Counted from the first letter of the stretch, positions 21,855 through 33,725 are shown. The stretch is 64,000 nt of DNA from Eonycteris spelaea (GCA_003508835.1 PUFA01000007.1:14655001-14719000), one strand, 5' to 3'. A program made the numbers and translations. The notes: a model not told the origin generated them from the sequence alone.

Positions 21855-22060
21855 CAGCCCCAATCTGAGGGCCTGCTCATTGCCAGCCACCCACTGGGTC
21901 CTTCACACAGATACGCCCATGTGACCCTCACCCCAGCTGGCTCAGGAGCCATTGTTCTTATCCCTACTTTGCAGTGGTGGAAACTGAGGTTTAGACACTC
22001 TCCCAGGTTTACTCGTCTAGAAGGCATGGGAACTGAGTTCAAGTCCAGTGCCCGTGACTT
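21855..22060 (-). repeat. degraded MIR
   Basis: Antisense MIR: gtgaccctcaccccagctg, ttatccctactttgcagtgg, tggaaactgaggtttag, ggaactgagttcaagtcc. Confidence 0.65.
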
Positions 22061-22725
22061 CTTCGTGGCCTTTCATGGCCTTTCGTGGCCTGGCTCTCCT
22101 ACTCTTAGGATTTCAGGGACCTCACCCTGCCCTGCTGCTGGCCATAGGACTCTGTGTGGTCCTACCCATCCTGGCTCCTCTCGCGGTAACACTCGCCTGA
22201 CCTCCGCGGGAATCCAACCTGAGCCTTGCAGTCCGAGCCCGCTGGAACGGTGGAAAAACAAAAGGAGCAGCTCTTTCCACGTAGCGTGGAGGACGTGAGG
22301 GGCTGTCTGGGCACTTCGCCTCTCCTCCCAGCTCTCCCCCAGCCCCTGTTAACATGTTTCAACATGGTCCGTTGGCTTTCGGCACCAGTGAGCTGCAAAG
22401 TGAGGTTGGAAGCAGCATCGGGCACAGTAGAGAGTTAGTCTGGGGCACGGGAGCTTTCTCTGTGAGAATAACCCGCTTCGGATTCTTCCTAAGATGGGAA
22501 AGTCGGCATTTACACAAGGTGAGGTTTTCATAAGAGACCGAGGTATGAGGTGTCTGGCCGTGTCCTGTATGGTCCCGGAGGCAGCCAGTTTGTGAAATAA
22601 CTAGCTTTTAGTTACTTTGGGGCTAGAGGACATTCTACCAAAGCAAGACATGGTACCTGACAGCATTTTTATGAATGAAAATGCTGTTCCTATTATTACG
22701 AATGATTTGCCTTTCCTTTTCTAAT
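22061..22725. other. unassigned stretch
   Basis: No exon. The 206-residue plus-strand frame at 21678-22298 crosses L2 and MIR sequence on its way here and is not a gene. Confidence 0.5.
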
Positions 22726-22727
22726 TC

Positions 22728-22835
22728 TTTTTTTTAAAAATTCTGGTAAAATATATATCACATAAAATTTATGGCCTTTCCTATTTTTAAGTGTACAGCT
22801 TAGTAGTTCTAAGTATATTTATGTCGTTGTGATGA
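22728..22835 (-). mobile_element. L1 3' UTR tip
   Basis: T-run/A-run, then ttctggtaaaatatatatca, cataaaatttatggcc, aagtgtacagcttagtagtt: the antisense 3' terminus of an old L1. Confidence 0.75.
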
Positions 22836-22839
22836 TTCA

Positions 22840-23575
22840 CCTTTTGAAATCCAGAAGAAAACGTGGGTATATTTTGTCCAGAGAGGTAGAAATAAGCATA
22901 TAATATGACGTCCTGGACTAGTTCCTGCCGTTTGGGTAGTCTGTTCAGTTTGCATAGTCCATCACATGTCTCCTCTCACTGAACTCATCTGGGGAGTGGG
23001 CGGGATGGGTGAAGGGCTAAGGAGGCCCAGGTGCTGGACACCTCGGTTTCGAGCATGTTCTAGTGCCATCTAGTGTCTGTGGGGCCATGTGCCAGCCAGG
23101 CTAAGGCTGTGGGATTACCCTGGCTTCGGGTGGCGGCTCTGTAAGCCCAAATGGCTTTAAAAGAGCACCAAGGAGATGTTTGCCTTTTTAGATCACTGTT
23201 TTTCCCCAGCTCTGATCTCTTAGAAACTTGCAACTGAATCCATTTCATTAACAGAACAATTTGTCCCTTTGATGCTCAGGCAGGGTGAGATTAGTATGAA
23301 CCCAACAGTAAGCTATTAAGCATCAATTTGGCACACCTATTTATAAAGGAGAGCTGGAGACAGAAAATAAAGAAGGCTACACTGAGGAGCTCCTTTGCCA
23401 AATCCTCTCTCTCCCTCTCACTGGAAAATGTGACTTGGTCACCAGTTTTTGTGTGAGAGGAGAGAAAAGAGAAAAAATGTGTGTGTGTGCGCATGCATGT
23501 GCACATGCATGCACATGCTTTGATGATGTGCGATTATTCTGACAGTTATATTGAGAGGAATAATGCGGAGTAGTT
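22840..23575. repeat. unassigned DNA with alternating TG/CA tract (23479-23520)
   Basis: 23479-23520 is almost perfect alternating purine-pyrimidine (gtgtgtgtgcgcatgcatgt, cacatgcatgcacatgc). The rest is unrecognised. Confidence 0.6.
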
Positions 23576-23765
23576 AAACCTATATAATGCTGACAATGTG
23601 CCCAGTACTCTTCTAAGCACTTTATATTTTAAGTTACTTAATCCTCACGACAACCCCCAAAGAGTAGGGGTTAATACTTGCCCATTTTATAGAGGAGGAA
23701 ACTGAGGCACAGAACGGTTAAGTAATACAACAAAGGTTACGAAGTCACAGCGAGCGTGTTGTGAT
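23575..23765 (-). repeat. MIR SINE
   Basis: Antisense MIR with good match: aatgtgcccagtactcttct, aagcactttatattttaag, ttaatcctcacgacaac, ccattttatagaggagg, aaactgaggcacagaacgg. Confidence 0.9.
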
Positions 23766-24324
23766 AGAGGAATTTCTAAGGACTTAGAAACCCCTAGATT
23801 TTAGTTGGGGTTCCAGGGTAGCCTCTGGCAGTGGCTGTTGACTCCCACCTCAGCGTGTCCCGTCTGGTCCAGAGCCCCTCCCAGCCCATGCACAGAGAGA
23901 GCCCCGGTAGTGCTTGTTGAGGAAATGGAGCAGTTTAAGCTGTTTGGTTTTTGGTTTCTTTGCTTTAAGGAACTGTGAAGTACAAGGCCATGAAACCTCC
24001 CCTCACACCTTAGTTCCTTCATTCGGGGAGTAATAAAGTGAGTTTCATAATGTGTTGTTGTGTCTGGCATACACTACCTGCTCATGAAATTTTACCTTTG
24101 TTTGCTTTCGATCAGGAAGGTTAAATGTCCTATAGCTTCTGGCATCTCCGGCCGTGATGGCATGTCAGCCCAGTCACCCAAGAAGGCTGAGTCCATTATC
24201 CGTTTTGGCAGGTAGAATGGTCCAGCTCTGAGTAAACATGGCTTCATGTCTCTTCTAGCTGGAAGAACTGGAAGCTCAGAAAGCTGGATTTGTCATCTCT
24301 TCCCCTTTTTCAGAGCGCCTATAT
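23766..24324. other. unassigned stretch
   Basis: No repeat or exon recognised. Confidence 0.4.
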
Positions 24325-24442
24325 GCCTTTGTACATAACATAGATGTACACACATACATAGACACACATGTCCCCCTGTATTTGCACATGTGAATACATA
24401 TACATAGCATGCACATACGTGTGCACACATGCATGTGTGCAT
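24325..24442 (+). repeat. imperfect CA/TG-rich tract
   Basis: Mixed acacat/gtgcac units over about 118 bases, largely alternating purine-pyrimidine. The Cys/His/Val-rich minus-strand open frames here come from it. Confidence 0.75.
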
Positions 24443-26285
24443 ATCAACTTGGATAATTTGGATGAAGTATAACAAGAATGGTGATAAAGCCAGAAAGACA
24501 TCAAACATTTAAATGGATGACCAGACACTGGGAAGCAAATTATGTTAGTCTGTGTTACCTCCTACAATACAAAATTATAATATCAGCATCTTATGGAAAC
24601 TGGGAAGTTTCCTGAGAGCAGAAAGCAGCGCTTCATACAGCCCTCGTTATTGCAATTTAAGATGTGTAAAGTGTCACTGCTGTTCTCCTTAACATGCAGC
24701 TTGTGTGGTAGTTAGGGGAACTAACAACATTAATAAGCACTTTCTTAGATCCCCATAAAAACCGAGTTCTCCTAATCCTGTTTTCCTCATCATGTCTTAG
24801 GCTGCTCTGTGACATATTTTCACTCCATGGGGTCTGTAATATTTGCATGTCTGAAGGAAGTGATTTCTTAATCCAAAGGTATGAAGCTCTAAGGGGGAAT
24901 TTTACAGATTATCTTTTTTTAAAAAAGATTTTTTACATATTATCTGAATGGCAGTGTGGGAAATGAGATGTTTTTGTTCAGGACGCTCTTACGGGTCCCC
25001 TTCTAAGATTAGGGAGGAGGCAGCAGTGTGGACATGTAAGGGTGAGCCCAGGTTTTCAGCCGAATGGCAAAACTTTCAGCGGGAGCAGCAGCTGAGGGCA
25101 TCTGCTACTGACCATCATGGAGAGATGGAGTCATCCATCCATTCCCTCGTGAGCGCATTCAGTTACAGATGGAACCTCCCATATGGCTGGAAATGTGTCA
25201 TTTGACCCGAGCAGCAAGAATCGCATAGAGTTGGCAAGTTGGCGGTGGGTACCTCAGGCATTCTGGGTCCCCCGGGGAACATCGTCGCCTGGTACCATGA
25301 GGGTGTTAAATGGGGTGAAACACTATCGCTTCCAGTTCTCTCTGCTTCTGGTCCCTTCTGTCCTCACTGGTCTCTCTCACACCCCTAGTCCTCTACTTTG
25401 TCAGCGTTGTTCTCTCTTGATTTTTCTTCTTTCCCCTTTCTTCTCTCTCTTCCTCCCTGTCATAGTGCAGCAAAATTAGGGTGATATTTGGTGGATACTT
25501 GGAATGCCTGAGATTTCCACCTTTTGCCTCAGCCCCGAGACGCTGCCTCTCCCCTCTCTGTGGAAATCATTTAACCACAAGGCTTAATAAGCACACTGTT
25601 ATGTGTGGTTCGTTTCTGTAACCAGCTCCCTCAGGTCAAAGCCAGAAGTCTAGGGGAACGTCTGAGGAAAGTTGGGCTATACATTTCAGTTCTATGCCAT
25701 CTGATTTCTGGAAGACTCTTTGCCAGCTTTGTCCTTTTTCCTGGGGCAGTCAGAGACAGTTGCCACTTCGGTCCCTAAGCCCTGGGAGGCGGGTGGTAAC
25801 AATTCTGACCCTCCATTCCTCTTCCCACCTTTTGTTCCCAGTCTGAGTCTTTTCATGAACCTGAGTGTCCAAAATGATAACTTTTTCGTGCCCCCTCTCC
25901 CCTCAGCCCCAGAAAAGTTCTGTGATTTACGAAATATGGGAAACACTGGGTTAAAACCAAATTAAACCATTTTCTTAGTTTGGGACTTCGGATGCACGTG
26001 GGTGCCTTAGGAATCCCTAAGTGGGGCAGGCAGCATCTGGCATCTCCTGAAAGTTCTCAGCCACAGAATTATTTTTTTGAGTTCCATCTCATAGGTAGAC
26101 ACTGCCAAAGTCTAACTCCCCAAAGACTCATCTCATCCCTTCAGGATAAGATGCTCCTTCCCTGACACCAGCTCTTCATCTGCACGTATGAACCCATCAC
26201 GTGGGGTCCTACACTCTGTGGCAGTTCGCCTTCATGGGTGTGCGTGTGCTGCGGTGGGCAAGCCGACCATTTGTAGAAGGATTAA
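24443..26285. other. unassigned stretch
   Basis: No clear repeat or exon. A short T/A palindrome (cttttttaaaaaag) lies at about 24914-24927. Open frames of 60-98 residues are unconvincing. Confidence 0.4.
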
Positions 26286-26289
26286 GTTG

Positions 26290-26505
26290 TGGCATGAAAG
26301 CCCGAATGCCTAGCATGGCCCAGATATTTCCCATGCACTCGCTCGTGTACACTTCAAAACCACCCTGCAGTGTAGACAGGCCTGCCACGCCTGCTTCACA
26401 GGTGTGCGCGCTGGCAGACAGAGGGGTAAACTGCGTTCCCTGGAGCCCTGCAGCTGGTAAATAAGTGGGAGAGCCAGGATTCAGCATAAACGTCAGGAGG
26501 CGTCC
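26290..26505 (-). repeat. degraded MIR
   Basis: Antisense MIR layout: atgcctagcatggccc, ccatgcactcgctcgtgtac, ctgcagctggtaaataagtg, ggagagccaggattcagc. Confidence 0.6.
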
Positions 26506-26835
26506 ACGCAGCAGGACTCGGCCATGCTCAGCCTCAGTCGTCACTGATGGTGACCTGAACTGAGGTTGACCAGCGAACGGAGATTCGTGCCTTACCTGTT
26601 CTCACACTGTGTGTGTGTGTGTGATAAGTGATATGTCCCCTGCTGCTGCCAACACGACATTTGTATCTTCCGGCTACCTGAACGCCTTTTAAAATACAGG
26701 ACTCAGCTCGATAACCCTCGAGTTCGATTTTTATCCCCTCAACGTCTAATGTCCTAACCACAGGAGTTCCTTTTTACCTGTAATTCCTCTTGCCAGAATT
26801 AGCAGATCCCCCACCATTTGACTGTAGTCAAACTC

Positions 26836-27260
26836 CGGGACAGAATTGAAGGCCACGTATCGAATTCCAGTAGCCCCCGGTGGAACCAGTGTCAGCACTG
26901 GCAGTCGGCCCGAGTCACGGGAACCGGTCTTCGGGACGGTCGAGGTTCACGAGAACCGTTCGGCAGAGCTAAGCTGGTATACTAAGTGCCGTGGGCCCGC
27001 GCGCCACACTGTGGATCAATGCAGTATATGCTCCAAATGCAGAGGATAAATGGGCACCATTAGGACCTAATTAGCAAGGCTCATATTTTTAATGGATAAA
27101 TAATAATCCCGCCACATTCTCCTAACCCACTTCTTGAGAAAAGCCGCGAGTGCCGCTCTCGCTGCCGCCCAGCTGGCGGCAGAGGAGCAGAGTGGCCACG
27201 CATGTGTTCGTTTGCTCCGCTGATGAGTCGCCGTTTGGCCTGTGTCCACAGACCTCTCGA
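26836..27260. promoter_or_regulatory. small CpG-rich island, no gene attached
   Basis: I count 18 CpG in the 168 bases of 26836-27003 and about 14 more in 27108-27260, separated by an AT-rich 80 bp. This is several-fold denser than the neighbours. A short perfect inverted repeat, ccagtg-tcag-cactgg, starts at 26886. It overlaps the conserved element copy at 27013-27340. Promoter or enhancer function is inferred from base composition only. Confidence 0.5.
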
Positions 27261-27340
27261 GCTCAGCTGGACTCATTTTTTTTTTTTGAGGTTAGATAAT
27301 AGTCAAGTGTTCATCTTTAAAAAGAAAGAGCCAGACTGCC
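27013..27340 (+). repeat. ancient element, copy A
   Basis: Shares four colinear anchors with 39761-40080: ggatca (27013 / 39761), the identical 18-mer ctaattagcaaggctcat (27067-27084 / 39814-39831), tttgctcc (27211 / 39964) and caagtgt (27304 / 40062). Spacings agree within about 11 bp over 290 bp. I do not recognise the family; a deep eutherian repeat of the MER121/UCON kind is one possibility. Confidence 0.75.
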
Positions 27341-27524
27341 TCCTGAGGGTAAAATGTATTGGATTATACATAACTCGGGGGGCCGTACCCTTCCCCTGTA
27401 TTCTGTGGCATTTGAGCAATAGCAGCCTGAGTACTTGACTAGAGATCACAGCTTTGGGTCCAGGGCTGGCAGTGAGTGACACCGGCTGGCTGCCCATGGC
27501 AGGAGGGCCATCGCCTGCGGGCAG

Positions 27525-27740
27525 GAACGTGGGCTCTGGAATCACAGAGACCCGGGTTCAAATCCTGGCTCTTACCTTTCTTAATCTTTCTGAAAGGCAA
27601 GGGGATGAGGATGATAATAGCACCCACATTCTTGGGTGGCTGGGAGGATCCATGATACAATGTGTCAAGTGCTTAGCACAGTACCTGACACATGACAGAG
27701 GACTAGGTCAATGTTCGTTCTTATTAATAGTTTTCCTGGA
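27525..27740 (+). repeat. MIR SINE, near full length
   Basis: Sense MIR: gtgggctctggaatcacaga, cccgggttcaaatcctggct, gaggatgataatagcacc, gtgtcaagtgcttagcaca, gtacctgacacatgaca. Confidence 0.9.
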
Positions 27741-27784
27741 CCTCAGGTTCATCTTCCATACGATGAAGTGGTCGGAACACGTCA

Positions 27785-27900
27785 TAGGTTCCCAAAGTGG
27801 GGTCCTCAGATTCCTAGGGTTCCACCAGCATATGGATGAGGTGGTCCACGGGGCATTTTCATCTGAATTCAAAATACCTGATTTCCTTGCTGCTGTTAGA
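27785..27900 (+). repeat. possible hAT-Charlie fragment
   Basis: ggttcccaaagtggggtcct followed by ttcctagggttccac resembles the ends of Charlie-type transposons. Short and uncertain. Confidence 0.4.
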
Positions 27901-27960
27901 CTCATTTCAGCTTGATAACAGCCCCATTATCTCATGCTGATCAGAGGCTCAAACTGGCAG

Positions 27961-28480
27961 TTCATTTGTTCACGGTTAATAAAAAATGCGAATCAGATGC
28001 AATAGTACTTAATAATTGCATTATGGTGACAGATGTTGCAACCAGACTTCCCTCACACATCTTATTTGAAAAATGCCTGTGCTTCAGAAGATGGCAACAG
28101 CCAGAACGTGTGGTCCTTGGGGTTGGGGGGATGTCTGGCCTATAAAGGGATCTGCGGCGGTGGGAAGTTTGGAACCATTGCGTGGATGTTATTTTCCAGT
28201 TTGCCTTCTCTGACTCCGTGAGCCCAGCCCACCTAGAGAACACAGCCTGTGAGCCAGCAGGGCCTCCAGGCACCATCCCGTGACCTCAGGTTATTACTTT
28301 AATAGGAATTGTGACCATTTTTACCTCTTCACACACTTCGCCTGCCCCCTCCTCTCCTACCCATTGTCCCCCAGCTTGTGGCCTTGGCTTGAGTCAGATG
28401 AAAGTCCTTACAATCTCAGGAAAATTCCCTACTCACTTTTGCTCTATGTCCTGGAATGCCCTTCTTCCTCCCATGGCCTA
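27961..28480. other. unassigned stretch
   Basis: No exon or repeat recognised. Confidence 0.4.
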
Positions 28481-28640
28481 ATGCAGGTTTCTCAACCTTA
28501 CACTGCTGACATTTTGGGCTGGCCAGTCCTTCACCGTGGGGACTGTCCCATGCAGCATCCCTGACCTCTACCATTAGATACCAGTAGCACCCCATCCTCA
28601 AGTTGTGACAACCAAAAATGTCTTTAAGGCACAGCCAGGT
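28481..28640 (-). mobile_element. MER20 (hAT-Charlie MITE)
   Basis: Antisense MER20 order: gcaggtttctcaacctta, gctgacattttgggctgg, gcagcatccctgacctct, agtagcaccccatc, agttgtgacaaccaaaaatg. The left terminal repeat is recognisable; the right end is degraded. Confidence 0.85.
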
Positions 28641-28748
28641 GTTCCCGGGATGGGGGAGGGGGACAGATCCAACTTAATACCCCGCGTTCTCCATGAAAAC
28701 TTCATTTCCAGCCTTCCGAATCCATCAGTTAATTCTCAATGATCCTGC

Positions 28749-28785
28749 GTGTGTGTGTGTGTGTGTGTGTGTCTGTCTGTCTGTC
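28749..28785 (+). repeat. (GT)12 then (CTGT)n microsatellite
   Basis: Perfect GT dinucleotides over 24 bases, followed by three CTGT units. Confidence 0.95.
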
Positions 28786-28894
28786 TTCATTTTCTTTCCC
28801 AGCCACCGTCTGGCCCACATTTTAACTTCTGTGTTCGCAGAGCTGATCCTTGCTTGATGTATCGATTTTAAGGGCCTTTTGGCTTGCTGCTGGT

Positions 28895-29070
28895 TACCAT
28901 GAACTGAGTGCCTGATATTTTCCAATCACTTCATTCATATTTGTTCTTAATTCTCACAATAACCCACAGTTTTACTGGGAAGGTGTCCAAGGCTCAGAGA
29001 GGGTAGATAACGTACCTGTAGTCACACAGTCGATGAAGGCAAGCCTGCGCCCTTTCCACTAAACCACCCA
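28895..29070 (-). repeat. MIR SINE
   Basis: Antisense MIR: gaactgagtgcctgatattt, aattctcacaataaccc, ggctcagagagggtagataa, gtagtcacacagtcgatga. Confidence 0.8.
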
Positions 29071-29569
29071 ACCTTGGCAGTTCAGGGAGGGCAGCAAGAA
29101 AGCAGCAGGCATCTCTGCCTGACTGGGGGTTAGGAGCTTGTTTGTGGCCAGTGTTTAAATTGTCTCTAGGAGTGAGGGTGAAGGGAGAGCTGGGAGAGCC
29201 CTTTGTGAAGGGATGTCAGGAGGAATTAGTGTGGAGAGAATGGGTGACAACCTCTCTTCCTCTTCCTTGGGAACAGGAAGCCTGCTGAAGTGACAGCATG
29301 CTCTATAATAGTAGAGTTGGGTGCTGGGTGGTTATCAGTGCTGCAGCCCAGAGGGCTGTGTAATATCAGCTGTGGGGTCAGCCTGACATCCTTGGGGAAT
29401 GCCCTGGAAAATGACATGTCATATTGACCTAAGCACCATGCCAAGGAAGAGGAAATAGTCCCTCGCTCAGCCTTGAAAAGAATAGTCAGGAGTGGTGAGC
29501 AGGGAAGGAGAAGTGATTTGCTTCGTCTTGGAAAGCCATGCTTATTACCCCTGCCTGCGACTTGTTTGT
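29071..29569. other. unassigned stretch
   Basis: No repeat recognised. A 134-residue minus-strand open frame at 29226-29630 has no domain and runs into L1 sequence. Confidence 0.45.
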
Positions 29570-30230
29570 TCTTAACAAAAAGTGACATGGGCGGTTCACA
29601 GAGGAGGAACCCAATGAAGCGCGAGCCCATGAGAAGACGCTCACTCTTTCCGGTGGGCAGGGCAAAGCCAATCAGAACAGCAAAGGCCGCTTCTCACGCT
29701 AGAATCTTGCCCTGTGTATGAAGGGATGTGATTAAGGATATTCTCGTCCTCATTGCATCTAATGATGAAAAAAATTCCAGACGATCTAAATTCCATCGCT
29801 AGGGCATTAGACAGATCACAGTGGAATACCGCCGAGCACTCAAGTTTTCAAACAAAAGAGCAAGATGTTTATTGATAATGTAATAATACCATTTTTGTAA
29901 ACTTGACAAACACTGCAAATCAACCAATACTATATATCAATTATGGATGTAAATATGTATGTGAAAGTATTTTTAAATGACTTTAAGGTTGCAAAACCAA
30001 TTCAAGAAAATGATTACCTAGAGTCAGCGGGACGAAGGGGAGAGTGACAGTGCAGTTTGGAGGGGCCAGATAAGGGGACCTTCACTTTAACAGAAAGATA
30101 TGTGTATTTTTTGGTTAATGGAAATGTGACAAAGTTCTAGCTAGTTTTAAAACTGGGTGCTGTTGAGTGTATGTTTTTTGTGTGTGTGTATGTGTGTATA
30201 GTGACTTTCTATATAATTTTTAAAAGTCTC
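29570..30230 (+). mobile_element. old L1 (L1ME/L1MC-like) 3' portion
   Basis: 29575-29690 matches distal ORF2 in sense (gacatgggcggttcacagag, gaggaacccaatgaagc). From 29755 it continues into the 3' end (gcattagacagatcacagtg, gaataccgccgagcactca, then an A/T-rich 3' UTR). No open frame remains. Confidence 0.75.
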
Positions 30231-32000
30231 CACCCTAAATGAAGATACATACATGTTCCCAGCCCTGGCTCTCGTGTGGGGTGGTGATGAGGCTCTGATG
30301 ACGCTAATAGGTGTGAAAATGCTCTGTCATCCAGGATGCAGGGCAAATATCAGGTAGTGTTTTTTAATAAGAGTGAATCACCTACTGGGCTTTTCTTTGG
30401 TTCTTGGCTAAGTAGCGTTTGTAGCTTTTGGAGGCCTGGGAGGATTTGCATGATTTACACTCTCCATACCTTGAAGTTCATGTTCGTTTGTTTTGTAAAA
30501 ACTCCCCAGAGTGCAGAGGAGAGATAAAAGTAAAGGGAAAGCAGGGATCGGATTTTTATGTGCATCTTGGAAGGCTCGGGAGGATGTGGGGGATGCTTCC
30601 TTCCAGAGAAACGGCGACAGCTGTCCTGAGGTCCTGGGTTTGATGTCCCCAACAGCCTGATCCTTTGGAGCAGATCTGATAGCTCGCCGGGCTGCAGGGT
30701 GTGCAGCACCCAGGATTCAAGTGAAAGGAGAGTTCGGTGGGGTTGGGGGTCGGGAGTCTACTGGGGAGGGTTGTCAGGAAGGAGGAGGGATGTCAGTTAA
30801 CCTGGATAGATGAAGGGCAAGGTGTCAGGTGGTGGTTTCTATGACAACACTTGGACTGAGCCTGGTTTCCCCGGCCAGAGACAGACAGTCTCGCACAGAG
30901 CTCTTTGCGTTACCTAAAAAGGTAGCCAGCTGGAGCCATCAAGGCCATGGGAAGTCAACGGAAATGTTGGGCGGAAGGCAGACTGAGACTCAGAGCATCG
31001 CCTCATCTGCATTTCTGAAGGCAATAAATTCTCATTTAAGCTGCAGTATTGATCTGCTCTGTGAAACTGCAGCATCAGTGATTTTTTTTTAGAGCCATAC
31101 GATTGGGACCTTTCTCTGAATTTCAGATATGATGTGCAGGGGCTAATTTGTTCCATTTTCTGAGAAAAATAAATCTCAGTTGCTTACTCCCAATTCCCGC
31201 CCCTTCTTCACTCTGAAGGGAAGCCATGTGGCAGTCAGTGTTCAGGGGTCCCTGTGGCCTTCTGTTAAGACCACTTTGAAGTGCAGAATCACACTGAGCT
31301 TCATGCCGCGGCCGTGGCCTCTCTAGTGGTGTTGCTCTGACGGAAGGGTGGGCTGCAGCTGGACATCCTTCAGACATCCCACTGGGCTTCTGAAGGGAGC
31401 TGCAGAAGAGCTAGATGCAAGACAATCCATCTGTCGGTGCCTGCTCTGTAATTGTAATCATGTTTGATTTAAAGCTTCTGGTGAAATCTTGAGGTGGAAT
31501 TCTTCCTAGTACAACCAGCCCACTTTAAATGTGGCTCATCGTTAACTCAATGTTTGTTGCACAGCCTTTAGTCAGAGGATGGTTACCTGACCCCAGGTGT
31601 TACACTGAACCCATTCTGTGGTTCCCATGCCCTTCTCTCTGCATTCCAGTCTACATACAAATGTCTATGGGAGGCCAGGCAGGTGGCACCCATGCACATT
31701 GGAGGCACACGCTCCGTGAAGGGGAAGCCCCAACTCACCCCTACCCAGGCATTGCCATGGAGGAAGACACTTTATATATTGCTGCATCTTCCGTTTTTTT
31801 AAAAGGACTCAGACTGGAATTTTTGTTTGGAAGCTGTGATTTTTAAATGCTGGGGTAAAGAAAAATTCAAATTCTTTGCACTGTGCACCCACACAAAAAC
31901 CCAGCCCCCGGGCTCATATAACCCCAGGGGGAAAACCCCTAGTAGGATTTAGGTGCAGCTGAATAAAGGAGCCAAATTGGTGCAACCTTCTCATTAATGC
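30231..32000. other. unassigned stretch
   Basis: No repeat or exon recognised over about 1.8 kb. Open frames up to 105 residues (31529-31846) show no domain. Confidence 0.4.
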
Positions 32001-32004
32001 AAAT

Positions 32005-32235
32005 AAGGTACATTTATTAAGCACCTGCTGTGTGGTGGACACTGGGCTGAGCATTTGACATTGGGCGTGTGTGCCCACCCAGCAAGGTGGGTGGGGTTAG
32101 CTTCACAGATGAGAAAACTGAGTCTCAGCCTGGAGAAGCAGTTTGTCTAGGGTCACACAGGAGTGACTGGAACCAGTATCTGCACCCAGTTCGCTCCCAG
32201 AGCCCCCACTGCCATGTCCTGCCTCCTGCAGCCTG
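32005..32235 (-). repeat. MIR SINE
   Basis: Antisense MIR: tttattaagcacctgctgtg, ggacactgggctgagcattt, cacagatgagaaaactgag, ctagggtcacacagga. Confidence 0.85.
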
Positions 32236-32595
32236 GCTTCCGCCATCGGCAGTCATGAAGGAAGAGTCCTCTGGCCTGAGATGAAACCCAAAGCTGCCCC
32301 CACCTCTTCTCTCACAGTGCAGGCCTGTGGTTCTAAACGAGAAATCGGAAGAGGCTGGCGCGTCTGGTGAACGTGGCCATAACCACTCTGCCTACCCACC
32401 GGGCTTGGCAGCCATTCTCCAGTAGATTTGCCCGAAGCCCTAGCTATCGTCGTTAGCCCAGAAATAACCTCAGGAGGCGTGTCAAACCTGTGGCTGGGAA
32501 TTATGTGTTTTCCTGCTTCCTGTCTGAGCCCAGGGAGGATGCTACAGAAAAAGGAGAGATGGACGTAAAGGCTCCATGTTCCAGCCTTCCTAAGT

Positions 32596-32980
32596 GTCTT
32601 AGTCACTCGGGCTGCCGTAACATGATTCCCCAATGGAAATTTATATTTTCACAGTTCTGGAGATCAGGGCATCAGCAGGCCTGGTGTCTTCTGAGAGCTC
32701 TCTTCCTGGCTTGCAGATGGTCGCCTTCTCTACATCCTCACACGGTCTATCCTCTGTGCGTGCAGGTGCCTGATGTGTCTTTTTCTGTGTATCCAAATTT
32801 CCTCCCCTTATATGGACACCAGTCAGGATGGATTAGGGCCCGCCCTGAGGTCTTCATTTTAATGTAAACACAACTTAAAGATATTAACCTCCTAATATGG
32901 TTCTATTCTGAGTGGCTGGGGGTTAGGGCTTCAACATATGAGTAGGGATGAGGACACACACATTTCAGCCCTTAGCTCTA
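32596..32980 (-). mobile_element. MLT1 LTR
   Basis: Plus strand reads antisense MLT1: tgtcttagtcactcgggctg, tttcacagttctggagatca, tggcttgcagatggtcgcc, ttatatggacaccagtcagg, tgggggttagggcttcaaca. Confidence 0.9.
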
Positions 32981-32999
32981 AGTAAATAGGCAAACAGAT

Positions 33000-33180
33000 T
33001 GGAGATGGTGAGAAGCACTGAGACCCAAATTCTTATTCAGATTCAGCCTCCAGCTCAGCCTGTTGATCACACTCCAGCTTCAGTTGCTCATCTGTAAAAC
33101 TAGGGTAACGTTACCCATGCTGTTACTTCCTCATGTTATTTTGAACATCAAATCTCTGGTGAAAGATAACTATGACACAG
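33000..33180 (+). repeat. degraded MIR
   Basis: Sense MIR hints: cagttgctcatctgtaaaac, tagggtaacgttaccc, then a degraded 3' half. Confidence 0.5.
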
Positions 33181-33344
33181 TAGCAAAGCATTGCCGTTAG
33201 CTAATCATCTACAGCAGGACGGCAAATTCCTCGTGTGTTTTAAATATTTAAAAAGCAATATAAAGCTAGATATACCCATTGTCCATCTCTTTTGCATAAT
33301 TGAGACTATCCTGTAAATAGTTGTATAAGCTGCTTCTACTTATC

Positions 33345-33725
33345 CTAGTACATTCCTGGGACTGCCACAAATGACCACAGACTTGGCGGCTTAAAACAAC
33401 AGAAATTTGTTCTCTCACAGTTCTGAAGGACGGAATTCCAAAATAAAGCTGTCACCTGTCAGGTTAGCTCCTCCCAGAGGCTCTGCAGAGAATTCGTTAC
33501 ATGTCTCTCTCCCAGCTTCTGGTGGCTTCCAGCATCCCTTGGCATTTCTTGTCCTTTGGGCGTATCACTCCAATCTTTGAATCCATCTTCATTTGTCCTT
33601 CCCCACTATGTGTCTCTCAGATCTCCCTCTCCTTACCTATAAGGACACCAGTCATTGGATTTGGGGCCAACCCTAAATCCAGGATGATCTCATCACAGTC
33701 TCCCATCATGTGGCTGTGGTATAAT
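33345..33725 (-). mobile_element. MLT1 LTR (second, same strand)
   Basis: Antisense MLT1: cctagtacattcctgggact, cttggcggcttaaaacaaca, gttctctcacagttctgaag, cctataaggacaccagtcat, gatctcatcacag. Separate element from the LTR 370 bp upstream. Confidence 0.85.

Noticed and set aside
21678..22298. 206-residue plus-strand open frame as a gene
   Set aside because: It runs through L2 and MIR sequence, and other frames are also open in the same GC-rich interval.
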